The translations under genes and the position numbers were made by a program. A stretch of 64,000 nucleotides of DNA from an uncultured Bacteroidota bacterium (GTDB lineage: Bacteria; Bacteroidota; Bacteroidia; Chitinophagales; Chitinophagaceae). The notes below the pieces were generated by a model. That model was not told the origin of the DNA. It did no database searches and saw nothing but the letters and a program-made list of their open reading frames with translations. Below are positions 30,242 through 39,786 of this stretch, piece by piece (the stretch's first letter is position 1; every line of letters begins with the position of its first letter). Location of the stretch: assembly GCA_903824725.1 (NCBI GenBank), contig CAIJXU010000093.1:1-64000 (forward strand). The letters run 5' to 3'.

Positions 30242-31507
30242 ATGAAAATTGAAAAAAATTCAAGGCGAAAATTTATCCAAAATACCGCAACCATCATTGC
30301 AGGGATTTCGATTATTCCTAGACATGTTTTAGGAAGAGGCTTTATTGCTCCAAGTGACCAACTCACCAAAGGTATCATTGGATTAGGTGGAATGGGTCGC
30401 GGACATATTGGGTATGCAGGTACGCGTGTTGTTGCCATTTGTGATGTTGATAAAAATCATTTATTGAGTGCCGAAAAATTAGTGGGTGGTGGTGTAAAAA
30501 CCTTTCACAATCACCATGATTTAATTGCACTTCCCGAAGTTGATATTGTTCATATTGCTACCCCACCTCACTGGCATGGAATGATGGCCGTGGATGCGGC
30601 TAAGGGAGGAAAAGATATTTGGTGTGAAAAACCAATGACTCGAACAATTGGTGAAGGAAAAAGAGTAGTGGAAGCGGTTAAAGAATATAAGCGCATGTTC
30701 CGATTAAATACTTGGTTCCGCTTTGAAGAAAATTTTTACGGAATGAATACCACTGTTAAACCAATAAAAAAATTAGTAGAATCTGGTTTATTAGGTTGGC
30801 CTTTAACGGTAACGGTAAGTAAAACCACAGGATTTGATTGGAAATTTTATTGGATAGGAAAAACAAAATTAGAAGAACAGCCTATACCTGAGGAATTAGA
30901 CTACGACAGATGGTTAGGCCCAGCGCCTTACAAGCCATATAATGCACATAGAGTGCATGGCACTTTTAGAGGCTATTGGGATTATGATGGAGGGGGACTA
31001 GGCGATATGGGACAACACTATCTTGATCCCATTCAATATTTTTTAGGTAAGGATGAAACAAGTCCAATTAAAGTAGAAGTAGATGCGGAACAACAACATC
31101 CAGATGCTTGTGGTACCTTCCGAAAAATCACTTACACTTATGCAGATGGTTGTAAAATAATTTTAGATGGCGAAGCCACTGATCCGAATGCAGCTTATAT
31201 AGAAGGTCCTAAAGGAAAATTATTTGCTGGGTTTAAATCAGATATTCCGAATTTAAAGGAAAAAATTGCAATGATGCCTGATCCGGCACCACAGGTAACT
31301 AATTTTTTAGATTCTGTAAAATACCGAACGCCATTTGCTTTAAATGAATCCAATGGATTCAGATCATGTACATTGATCAATATAGGAAAAGCAGCTTTAC
31401 AGCTTGGTAGAACATTGCATTTTGATCCAGACACTCAGGAATTCATCAATGACACCGAAGCTAATTTTTTAATCAACCCTCCTATGCGTGGGCCTTGGAC
31501 TTTTTAA
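30242..31507 (+). CDS. Gfo/Idh/MocA family oxidoreductase with Tat signal
   Basis: NSRRKFIQNTATIIAGISII Tat-like signal, GIIGLGGMGRGHIGYAGTRVVAICDVD Rossmann motif, DIWCEKPMTRTIGEGK. Confidence 0.93.
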   Translation: MKIEKNSRRKFIQNTATIIAGISIIPRHVLGRGFIAPSDQLTKGIIGLGGMGRGHIGYAGTRVVAICDVDKNHLLSAEKLVGGGVKTFHNHHDLIALPEVDIVHIATPPHWHGMMAVDAAKGGKDIWCEKPMTRTIGEGKRVVEAVKEYKRMFRLNTWFRFEENFYGMNTTVKPIKKLVESGLLGWPLTVTVSKTTGFDWKFYWIGKTKLEEQPIPEELDYDRWLGPAPYKPYNAHRVHGTFRGYWDYDGGGLGDMGQHYLDPIQYFLGKDETSPIKVEVDAEQQHPDACGTFRKITYTYADGCKIILDGEATDPNAAYIEGPKGKLFAGFKSDIPNLKEKIAMMPDPAPQVTNFLDSVKYRTPFALNESNGFRSCTLINIGKAALQLGRTLHFDPDTQEFINDTEANFLINPPMRGPWTF

Positions 31508-31541
31508 TGATCACTTATTTCAAAATGTAGTAACTATAATT

Positions 31542-33542
31542 ATGAAAAAATATTTTTGCCTAATTGCTTTAAGTCTTTGTATTAGTTTTAGTACACAAGC
31601 ACAAAATGGAAATAATAAAGTAAATGAAACCTTGCAAGTATTCCCATATAAACATGCAAATGAAATTATCGATGCACTAACTAATATGGGGACTTGGAAA
31701 ACAGCAGAATGGAAAGTTTTATTTAAAATGCTAGAGGACGATTCTTTAAAATTAAAAGCCACCTACGCTTTAAATGCTTATGTTAATAGTGCTTCATTAG
31801 TAGAAGCTCAAAAAATTAAAACCATTAAGCTCCTTAAGAAGCAGTTAAAAAAAGCAACTACAAATTATGCAACTACCTTTATACATACCGAAATTGGATT
31901 ATTAAGTTCGGCAAGTCAAGTAAAAAGCAGTTTAGAAAATTTGCCGGCAATTACAAAAGCAGACACTAAAACAGTAACTGCTGAAAAAAATACAACACAA
32001 CAACTTCTACAACTCCAAGATCAAATGCAAGTAGTTTTAGTAAGTGGAAATGAAATACAAAAAAAGAATATTTTATTTCAAGCTTCTAAAATACCTAGTC
32101 TAGGCGCTTTCATTTTTGTAGGACAATTTTTAGAGGATGCGGCTGTACAAAAGGACGCTGCTGTTATTGTAAGCAGATTGGCTATGGCCAACCCGTCCAT
32201 AAAAGGTCCCATTGTAAGACAAGCGCTTGAAAAAGCATTACCAATAATAAAAGGGGAAGATAGTGCTGTATTGGTTTCGATGCTAACTGCACACTTAAAA
32301 AAAATGCCTTATGATTATGGATTTATTTCTCTTTTCAATGGTAAAGATTTAACAGGATGGAAAGGATTGGTTGGTAATCCAATTGCTCGTTCAAAAATGA
32401 GTGCTGCAGAATTACAAACAGCACAATCAAAAGCAAACGAAACTATTAAAAATGATTGGGTCATTAAAGATGGTTTATTAATTTTTACTGGACATGGTGA
32501 TAATTTATGTACTGAAAAAATGTATGGTGATATAGAGATGTTTGTAGACTGGAAAATTACTGAAAAGGGAGATGCCGGTATTTATTTAAGAGGTACCCCG
32601 CAGGTACAAATTTGGGATACAAGCCGTCGCGAAGTGGGCGCCCAAGTGGGTTCAGGTGGTTTGTATAATAATCAAAAAAATGTAAGTAAACCATTGGTGG
32701 TGGCAGATAATAAAATTGGAGAGTGGAATACTTTTCATATCATCATGAACGGTGATAAAGTGACTGTCTATTTAAATGGAATTTTAGTGACAGATAATAT
32801 TGGGCTTGAAAATTATTGGGACCGTAAACTTCCACTTTTCACCAAGGATCAAATTGAATTACAAGCCCATGGTACTTATGTTGCCTATCGTAATATTTAT
32901 GTAAGAGAATTGCCCAATGAAGCAAGCACTACAACCGTATTAACTGAGACTGAGAAAAAAGAAGGATTTACAAGCTTATTTGATGGAACACAAATGAACG
33001 ATTGGGTTGGAAACAAATCGGGCTACTTATTAAAAGATGGCGTGATTGAAGTAAACCCTGAAGCCAAGGGAGGCGGTAATTTATATACTAAGGAAGAATA
33101 CAGTGATTTTATTTACCGATTTGAATTTCAATTGACACCCGGTGCCAATAACGGTATTGGTATTCATGCACCCTTAGAAGGAGATGCAGCTTATGTGGGT
33201 ATGGAAATACAAGTGTTAGATAATGAGGCGGACATATATAAAAATTTAAAACCTTATCAATACCATGGTTCAGTATATGGTATTGTGCCAGCTAAAAGAG
33301 GTTTTTTAAAACCATTAGGCGAATGGAATGAGGAGGAGATAATGATGCAAGGATCTAAAATTAAAGTAACACTGAATGGAACTGTGATTACTGAAGCAGA
33401 TTTAAAAGAGGCTACTAAAAATGGTACCATGGACCACAATGAACACCCAGGTTTAAAAAATACCACAGGTCATATTGGATTTTTAGGACACGGCGATGTC
33501 CTTCGATTTAAAAATATGCGCATCAAAAAACTGAGTAAGTAA
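31542..33542 (+). CDS. Exported protein with two DUF1080 domains
   Basis: Two DUF1080 starts (FISLFNGKDLTGWKGL, FTSLFDGTQMNDWVGN) and two GEWN(T/E) motifs. Start moved to MKKYFCLIALSLC at 31542. Confidence 0.88.
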   Translation: MKKYFCLIALSLCISFSTQAQNGNNKVNETLQVFPYKHANEIIDALTNMGTWKTAEWKVLFKMLEDDSLKLKATYALNAYVNSASLVEAQKIKTIKLLKKQLKKATTNYATTFIHTEIGLLSSASQVKSSLENLPAITKADTKTVTAEKNTTQQLLQLQDQMQVVLVSGNEIQKKNILFQASKIPSLGAFIFVGQFLEDAAVQKDAAVIVSRLAMANPSIKGPIVRQALEKALPIIKGEDSAVLVSMLTAHLKKMPYDYGFISLFNGKDLTGWKGLVGNPIARSKMSAAELQTAQSKANETIKNDWVIKDGLLIFTGHGDNLCTEKMYGDIEMFVDWKITEKGDAGIYLRGTPQVQIWDTSRREVGAQVGSGGLYNNQKNVSKPLVVADNKIGEWNTFHIIMNGDKVTVYLNGILVTDNIGLENYWDRKLPLFTKDQIELQAHGTYVAYRNIYVRELPNEASTTTVLTETEKKEGFTSLFDGTQMNDWVGNKSGYLLKDGVIEVNPEAKGGGNLYTKEEYSDFIYRFEFQLTPGANNGIGIHAPLEGDAAYVGMEIQVLDNEADIYKNLKPYQYHGSVYGIVPAKRGFLKPLGEWNEEEIMMQGSKIKVTLNGTVITEADLKEATKNGTMDHNEHPGLKNTTGHIGFLGHGDVLRFKNMRIKKLSK

Positions 33543-33554
33543 AACGATAACTGA

Positions 33555-34649
33555 TTGAATAATTTTTTTGAAAATACGATCAAAAAAAATGAGCCCGAAA
33601 AACCTTCTCGCAAAAAGCCCATTTTCCCTATTAACCAAAGCTTACGCAGTTATTTAGTTCGTTATGGTCGGGAAGTAAAACTTCCAGTAAGTTATAGTGA
33701 TTTACAACGCTACACTTATTCAGTCCCTTTAAAAAATAAGCAAGGGAAAGACACTTCTTGGGAAAAGTTATCCTTTGATATGAAGGAATGGGAGCACTTA
33801 AGAGAAAGCCTGGTTCGAATTTATGCCATTCTCAAAACCGAAGGAGACATTAGTTATATTGATCATTTAGATGTTTCTAGAATTGATTTTTGTTATTTTG
33901 GTAATAGTCAACCATTTAGAATTAGGATTATAAATAAGTTAAATGACAACTACGATCATTATTATATAAAACAAGCAGATGCTAGCAGGGTATATGGTTT
34001 AGAGCTTGAGCATTTGTTATCCCCCAACCGAATTACCTATTTCACACATAATGAAACCTTAATTGAAGAGCATATCCCAGGCATTCCAGGTGATATTTTC
34101 ATTACAGATCATTTACAAGATCCAAACACCAATGTGATTAGATTGGCAAAAGAATTTGTAAAGTTTAACGAGCGTTGTTTTGTACAATTACTAGGTGATA
34201 TGCGCTCCTATAATTATGTAGTGAATATTATTCCTGATATTGAGGATTTTCAATACCGAATCAGAGCCATCGATTTTGATCAACAATCCTATGAAGGTAG
34301 AAAAAGTTTATACCTGCCTCAATTTTATAAAGAAAATAAAGATTTCGTCGATTTGGTGATTAAAAACTTAGATGCAAAATCAATCGCACAATACCAAGTC
34401 GAAGAAAGGACTATGATGACTTTTAGATTGGTTCTTGCAAAATACCAAGTGAAAGAGTTGTTTGATATCATGAGTAAGGATAAGATTTCTCAACCGGAAA
34501 AAATTGAACAATTAAAAAAAGAATTAACAGCGCATTTCAAGGAAGCCTCCACTTACGATAAAGCCAAAACAATGGGAGAAGTCTTAAAACGACACTTAAA
34601 ACAAACACTACAAAAGAATTTATTACTTGTTCCTAAATCCAAACATTAG
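33555..34649 (+). CDS. Conserved hypothetical protein, possible divergent protein-kinase-like fold; TTG start
   Basis: YYIKQAD, YGLELEHLL, LIEEHIPGIPGDIFI, LGDMRSYNYVVN and IRAIDFDQQS occur in the order of kinase VAIK, alphaC-Glu, hinge, catalytic loop and DFG motifs. Confidence 0.7.
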   Translation: MNNFFENTIKKNEPEKPSRKKPIFPINQSLRSYLVRYGREVKLPVSYSDLQRYTYSVPLKNKQGKDTSWEKLSFDMKEWEHLRESLVRIYAILKTEGDISYIDHLDVSRIDFCYFGNSQPFRIRIINKLNDNYDHYYIKQADASRVYGLELEHLLSPNRITYFTHNETLIEEHIPGIPGDIFITDHLQDPNTNVIRLAKEFVKFNERCFVQLLGDMRSYNYVVNIIPDIEDFQYRIRAIDFDQQSYEGRKSLYLPQFYKENKDFVDLVIKNLDAKSIAQYQVEERTMMTFRLVLAKYQVKELFDIMSKDKISQPEKIEQLKKELTAHFKEASTYDKAKTMGEVLKRHLKQTLQKNLLLVPKSKH

Positions 34650-34757
34650 GTGATATGATACTTAACAAAGCAGGGAAAGCCATTTTGATAAAAAAGAGTT
34701 AGAATCATCTAAGAACTTTAAGTGAAATACATTAAATTACAAATAAATACGAGTGTT

Positions 34758-35303
34758 ATGAAAAATATATTATTACTCTTCTTGCTTATTGGTGGACTTC
34801 AAGTTAGTGCTCAAACAACTCAATTACAGGCAGTCGCTATCGCAAAACCCAAAGCGGATGTGGATATGAAAACATTCAACTTATATAATCCATATGAGAA
34901 TGTGGATTCGGCAATAAAAGTTGCACAAAAATTAGCTGCTAAGGAAGGCAAGCATATTTTTTTACAAATGGGCGGCAATTGGTGTATATGGTGTGCTCGA
35001 TTTAATGCCTTCACCACAAGTGATGCTAAAATTGATTCTATTATTAAAGCTAATTACATTGTGGTGCATGTTAATTATTCCAAGGAAAATAAAAATAAAA
35101 GTATTCAAGAAAAATATGAATATCCAGCTCGATTTGGATTTCCTGTTTTTGTAATATTAGATGCAAAAGGAAAAAGATTACACACTCAAAACAGCAGTTA
35201 CGTAGAAAAAGATGCTAATTATAGCAAAGAAAAAGTAATTGAATTTTTTGAGAGCTGGGCTCCTTCTGCTTTGAATCCCAAAAAATACGATTGGTTGAAC
35301 TAA
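34758..35303 (+). CDS. Thioredoxin-family protein (exported, CIWC active site)
   Basis: GKHIFLQMGGNWCIWCARFNAF; FPVFVILDAKGKRLH. Start moved to MKNILLLFLLIGG. Confidence 0.88.
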   Translation: MKNILLLFLLIGGLQVSAQTTQLQAVAIAKPKADVDMKTFNLYNPYENVDSAIKVAQKLAAKEGKHIFLQMGGNWCIWCARFNAFTTSDAKIDSIIKANYIVVHVNYSKENKNKSIQEKYEYPARFGFPVFVILDAKGKRLHTQNSSYVEKDANYSKEKVIEFFESWAPSALNPKKYDWLN

Positions 35304-35309
35304 AATAAA

Positions 35310-35360
35310 AAGGAGTAATAAAAACACTAAATTAAATATTAGTTGTTTTTATTACTCCTT
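35310..35360. terminator. Long AT-rich hairpin between convergent genes, probable terminator
   Basis: 16-bp perfect stem AAGGAGTAATAAAAAC / GTTTTTATTACTCCTT, extendable by ACTAA/TTAGT. No strong downstream T-tract. Confidence 0.6.
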
Positions 35361-35383
35361 CACTATTGAAACGCTATTTATTT

Positions 35384-36526
35384 CTATTTAAATAATTCAG
35401 CTAATTTAGTATTTAAAGCATCTCCTCTTAAATCTTTTCCTATGATGATTCCATTAGGATCGATTAAGTAATTTTGAGGAATCGCTTGGATGCCATACAT
35501 CACCGCTACTTCATTTTTCCAATATTTTAAATCCGACACTTGGGTCCAAGTTAAATTGTCCTTATGGATGGCTTCCAACCATCTGTCTTTACCTGTAGGT
35601 TGATCTAATGAAACACCCAATACTGTAAACCCTTTTGTGTTATACTTTGCAAAAGCTGCAACCACATTCGGATTTTCTTGTCTGCAAGGACCACACCAGC
35701 TAGCCCAAAAATCAATCAAGACATATTTGCCTTTAAAGGAAGCAAGTGATACGGGAACGCCAGCAGTATCGTTTTGAGTAAAATCAATTGCCGGTTTGCC
35801 AATACCTGTTTTTTTAGCAATTGCAATTTTATCGCCCATCTCTTTTCCTTTTACAGAATTACGTATAGCTAAAGGTATTTTTAAAAATAAAGGCTCAACT
35901 TCGTCTGCCTTAATACTGTACCCAGCAAAATTACTAAACGCATACATCACTATAGGAGAATTTAAATTAGCTAAAACAAATTCTTTTTGTTTTACTTTCA
36001 TTTCAGCGTCTAGCTTATCATAGTCTTCATCTAATTTTTTCATACCCGCTTGATCCTTCTTCTTATATAAATCATTATAAGCGGCACTTAGTATTTCAAT
36101 TTTATCGGTTACTGGTTTGGTAAAACTATTTAACTTTTTATACCCCAAATGTGCTTTTGAACCTATAATAGTTGCATTGGCAAAGGAGTCTACGCTATTC
36201 ACTGTAATAATAGAATTCTCTAAATAAATAGGAGTCACATCTTTTTTATAGGACATCATTCGCTTTGTCTTGATAGCGGTATCCACCTTATAAGAAGCAC
36301 GTAAGTTAGCCAATGTTGGTTCTGCTAAAGTACCCTTTAAGGTATATTTACCATTTACTACCACCGCGCTATCCTGTGTCGATGTGCCATTAAAATAATA
36401 AGATAAGTAAACTTTAGAAATAGTTTCCTTCACTTTACTTACATCACCTGTAAGAACATATTGTTTTTTTTGCGATTGTACGGTGGTAGATAATAATACC
36501 AACCCAATCAAAATAAATTTTTTCAT
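35384..36526 (-). CDS. TlpA-like thiol-disulfide oxidoreductase with N-terminal DUF4369-like domain
   Basis: LIDFWASWCGPCRQENPNVVAAF, MYGIQAIPQNYLIDPNG. N-terminal beta-rich domain and signal peptide. Confidence 0.9.
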   Translation of the reverse strand: MKKFILIGLVLLSTTVQSQKKQYVLTGDVSKVKETISKVYLSYYFNGTSTQDSAVVVNGKYTLKGTLAEPTLANLRASYKVDTAIKTKRMMSYKKDVTPIYLENSIITVNSVDSFANATIIGSKAHLGYKKLNSFTKPVTDKIEILSAAYNDLYKKKDQAGMKKLDEDYDKLDAEMKVKQKEFVLANLNSPIVMYAFSNFAGYSIKADEVEPLFLKIPLAIRNSVKGKEMGDKIAIAKKTGIGKPAIDFTQNDTAGVPVSLASFKGKYVLIDFWASWCGPCRQENPNVVAAFAKYNTKGFTVLGVSLDQPTGKDRWLEAIHKDNLTWTQVSDLKYWKNEVAVMYGIQAIPQNYLIDPNGIIIGKDLRGDALNTKLAELFK

Positions 36527-36570
36527 GCTATTTTTAATTTGTGAGATGAAGATACGAAATAGATACCTAC

Positions 36571-37251
36571 TTATTTAACCAAAAGATGAGGGGCAATCTG
36601 TTTTTGCCAAATTGCATACCCTTTTTCATTCATATGAAGGTGGTCGGCAATGAAAATGTCTTTCATCACTGTACCATCTGATTGCAACATTGGAGTATGA
36701 ATGTCAATAAATTGAGTATTAGATTGCTTTGCTAAAAAAGCCGAAATCAGCTCATTGGCTTGTACCATTTTAGCCTCCAAATGCCATCTTAAGATGCTGG
36801 GCTTTAAGGATATAAATACAATATTGGTCTTCTGACCTAATTGACTACGTATGATATTAAATAAAATCAAAAATCGCTCATATACTATTGCTGGCGTTAT
36901 GGTATTATTACTAGCGATGTCATTTTCACCACAATAAATAATTACTTGCTTGGGCTTGTATTTTAAAATGGTTTCATTCGCATATTGAATAACATCTGGT
37001 AAAGTAGAGCCACCAAAGCCTCGATTAATGATGGCATAGCCTGGAAAATATTGATTGATATCCTTCCACTTAGCAAAAGAGGAGCTGCCCACAAAAACAA
37101 TTTTTCCTTGCAAAGGAGATACCATCGAATCTGATTTTGCAAATGCAATAATTTCTTTTTCAAATGGATTTACTTGTGCCCATAAACCCATTGAAAAATG
37201 AACTAATAAAAAAACCACTAGCCCCCATTTTTTAAGGAAATTATTTTTCAT
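36571..37251 (-). CDS. SGNH/GDSL hydrolase, exported
   Basis: IVFVGSSSFAKW (block I), GFGGS (block II), YCGENDI (block III), DHLHMNEKGYAIW (block V). Confidence 0.9.
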   Translation of the reverse strand: MKNNFLKKWGLVVFLLVHFSMGLWAQVNPFEKEIIAFAKSDSMVSPLQGKIVFVGSSSFAKWKDINQYFPGYAIINRGFGGSTLPDVIQYANETILKYKPKQVIIYCGENDIASNNTITPAIVYERFLILFNIIRSQLGQKTNIVFISLKPSILRWHLEAKMVQANELISAFLAKQSNTQFIDIHTPMLQSDGTVMKDIFIADHLHMNEKGYAIWQKQIAPHLLVK

Positions 37252-39679
37252 TCGTTTTTATTGTTTCCATTTTACCGTTCATTAAAACCTGAGCAGTGGT
37301 GTTGGTGGTTGATTTTATTTTTACATTGGTCACTTGTCCTTTAATCCATGTCATATCAATTTCATAATTACCTCTTGCCTTCAAACCCTTTACTGAACCG
37401 GATTGCCAAGCTTTTGGAATAGCAGGTAATAACTCAATATAGTCGGCATTAGATTGTACTAGCATCTCTGCTACGGCTGCCGCCCCTCCGAAATTTCCAT
37501 CAATTTGAAATGGAGGATGTGCATCTAATAAATTAGGATAAGTGCCGCCCATATTGGTATAATTTTCCTTCGTTTCATCTGGTGGAACATATTTTAGTAA
37601 TTCTCGATACATTTTATAAGCATGTTCCCCGTCTTTTAATCTTGCCCATAAATTGATGCGCCAACCTTTTGACCAACCTGTCGTTTCATCTCCTTTAATT
37701 TCTAAAGTCTTTTTAGCTGCCGCTGCAATCAATGGGGTATTTTGAACAGTAACATGTGTACCAGGATATAATCCATATAAATGACTTTGATGTCTATGTT
37801 GCGGTTCCACATCTTGCCAATCATAATACCATTCTTGTAAATTACCTGCTTTACCAACTTGATAAGGATGCAAATTATTAAGCGCATTATTTATACTTGA
37901 TACAAACGCAGTATCATTTTTTAATATTTTTTGTGCAGCAATGATATCTAAAAATAATTCACGAATCATAGCAAGATCGGCAGTGCCGCCAAATAAAGTA
38001 TTACCTCTAAACCCCGTATTGGTGATAAAACTATTCTCGGGAGAGGTGGATGGAGATGTAATATATTGGCCAGCTGAATCCTTAATTAACCAAGCCAGGC
38101 AAAATTCAGCAGCACCTCGCATAAGGGGATATGCTTTTTGTTTTAAGAAAGTAGCATCTTGGGTAAATAAGTAATGTTCCCATAAATGCGCCGACGCCCA
38201 AGTGCCCCCCATGGGCCAGTTCGCCCAGCTAGGATCACCATCACCAAAATTACCTACTGGATTAGACATCGCCCATATATCAGAATTATGATGCGAAACC
38301 CATCCTGGCATATTGTAAAATGTTTTTGCAGTAATTTTTCCAGTGGTCGATAAATTATTTAAAAATTGCAAAAACGGCTGATGCATTTCAGATAAATTGG
38401 TGTTTTCGGCTAACCAATAATTTTCTTCAGCATTAATATTCATGGTATAATTACTTGACCAAGGTGGCTGCAAGTAGGAATTCCATAAGCCTTGTAAATT
38501 AGCAGGGACGGCTGTTGTACGAGAACTGCTAATTAATAAATAACGACCGTATTGAAAATATAAGGTTTCTAAATAAGGATCTGATTCCCCTTTAGCATAT
38601 CGTTTTAATCTTTCATTGGTGGGTAAATTGGAAGCTTGCGGACCGTCTAATTTTAAGGCTACTCTATTAAAATAATTTTGATAATCTTTGACATGTCTAT
38701 TTTTAATTTCATCCCATCCAATATAAATGGCTTTTGTTAATTGTGATTGCGCGATGGTATTTTGATTTAAACCTTGAGTTGCAGGGTCTTTATCAAAACC
38801 ATTAAAACTAGTTGCTATTGAAATATAAATAGTTGCTTCGCTTGCATTTGCTAAAGTTAAAGTAGAGTCGGTATTGGTAATTTTTCCCGAACTGGTTTTG
38901 ATTTGAATATTCGCTGCAAATTTTGTTCCTCGTTTTTTATCAAATAAAATTGAATTACGCTTTTTTTGAACATAACTTGGGTCTGCCTTGACAGGTGCTA
39001 CCCCATTGGCTTGTAATAAATTATTAGTAGCGGATGTCGTATGTAATAATAAAGATTCAAAGCGAATGGTAAAACCCAATGCCCCTGCTTTTTTACTTTT
39101 TAAATGAATGGCAAATATTTTATCGGGGTTAGAAACTAGGTATTCTCTTTCGATGGTATTTGAATTAGATTCGGTTTTCACTTTTGCAATGGCTTGATTC
39201 AAATCCAATTCGCGATAATAATCACTGATATATGGATCGTCATTAAAATCAAGATACAAAGTGCCTAAAGGCGCATAGGATTCGGAAAATTTACCTTGTA
39301 ATTTTTTTATGAGTTCGCCCGCTTTTTTATAATTTTTTTCGGCAAGCGCTTTACGAACTGCGGGTAAATTTTTATAAGCCTGCGGGTTCATGTTGGCATT
39401 CACTGGCTCTCCTGACCAAAGTGTTAAATCGTTTAAATAAATTTTATCGGTCGAGATACCACCAAAAACGGTAGCCCCTTGTTGTCCATTACCTAAGACC
39501 AAGGATTCTTCAAAATATTGCGCTGGCGCATCATACCAAAGCTTCAGTGGTGGCTGTATTGGCGCTTCAACAATGACTGTTTTGGGTATTGGTTTTTTGA
39601 CCGACTTAGTAACTTTTTTTTGAGCCTGCATTGGCATGGCAAAAAGAATTAGAAAAAAAATAAGTATATTTTTGGACAT
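37241..39679 (-). CDS. GH95-family alpha-L-fucosidase/galactosidase-like glycoside hydrolase
   Basis: LWYDAPAQYFEESLVLGNGQQGATVFGGISTDKIYLNDLTLWSG, NINAEENYWLAENTNL, PSTSPEN, PFQIDGNFGGAAAVAEMLVQS. Confidence 0.92.
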   Translation of the reverse strand: MSKNILIFFLILFAMPMQAQKKVTKSVKKPIPKTVIVEAPIQPPLKLWYDAPAQYFEESLVLGNGQQGATVFGGISTDKIYLNDLTLWSGEPVNANMNPQAYKNLPAVRKALAEKNYKKAGELIKKLQGKFSESYAPLGTLYLDFNDDPYISDYYRELDLNQAIAKVKTESNSNTIEREYLVSNPDKIFAIHLKSKKAGALGFTIRFESLLLHTTSATNNLLQANGVAPVKADPSYVQKKRNSILFDKKRGTKFAANIQIKTSSGKITNTDSTLTLANASEATIYISIATSFNGFDKDPATQGLNQNTIAQSQLTKAIYIGWDEIKNRHVKDYQNYFNRVALKLDGPQASNLPTNERLKRYAKGESDPYLETLYFQYGRYLLISSSRTTAVPANLQGLWNSYLQPPWSSNYTMNINAEENYWLAENTNLSEMHQPFLQFLNNLSTTGKITAKTFYNMPGWVSHHNSDIWAMSNPVGNFGDGDPSWANWPMGGTWASAHLWEHYLFTQDATFLKQKAYPLMRGAAEFCLAWLIKDSAGQYITSPSTSPENSFITNTGFRGNTLFGGTADLAMIRELFLDIIAAQKILKNDTAFVSSINNALNNLHPYQVGKAGNLQEWYYDWQDVEPQHRHQSHLYGLYPGTHVTVQNTPLIAAAAKKTLEIKGDETTGWSKGWRINLWARLKDGEHAYKMYRELLKYVPPDETKENYTNMGGTYPNLLDAHPPFQIDGNFGGAAAVAEMLVQSNADYIELLPAIPKAWQSGSVKGLKARGNYEIDMTWIKGQVTNVKIKSTTNTTAQVLMNGKMETIKTNEK

Positions 39680-39786
39680 GGGCTAAATAATAAAGGTCTT
39701 TATTTATAAGGATTTCAAGCTACAATTTAGGCAATAAAATAACATCATGAAGTGATTTACTTTTGTATTTTTGATACATCAAGCAA

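Noticed and set aside
39758-39773. Tandem TACTTTTG / TATTTTTG -7-like boxes before the carboxypeptidase-regulatory gene
   Set aside because: No acceptable -33 element at the proper spacing; in AT-rich DNA these octamers are common.
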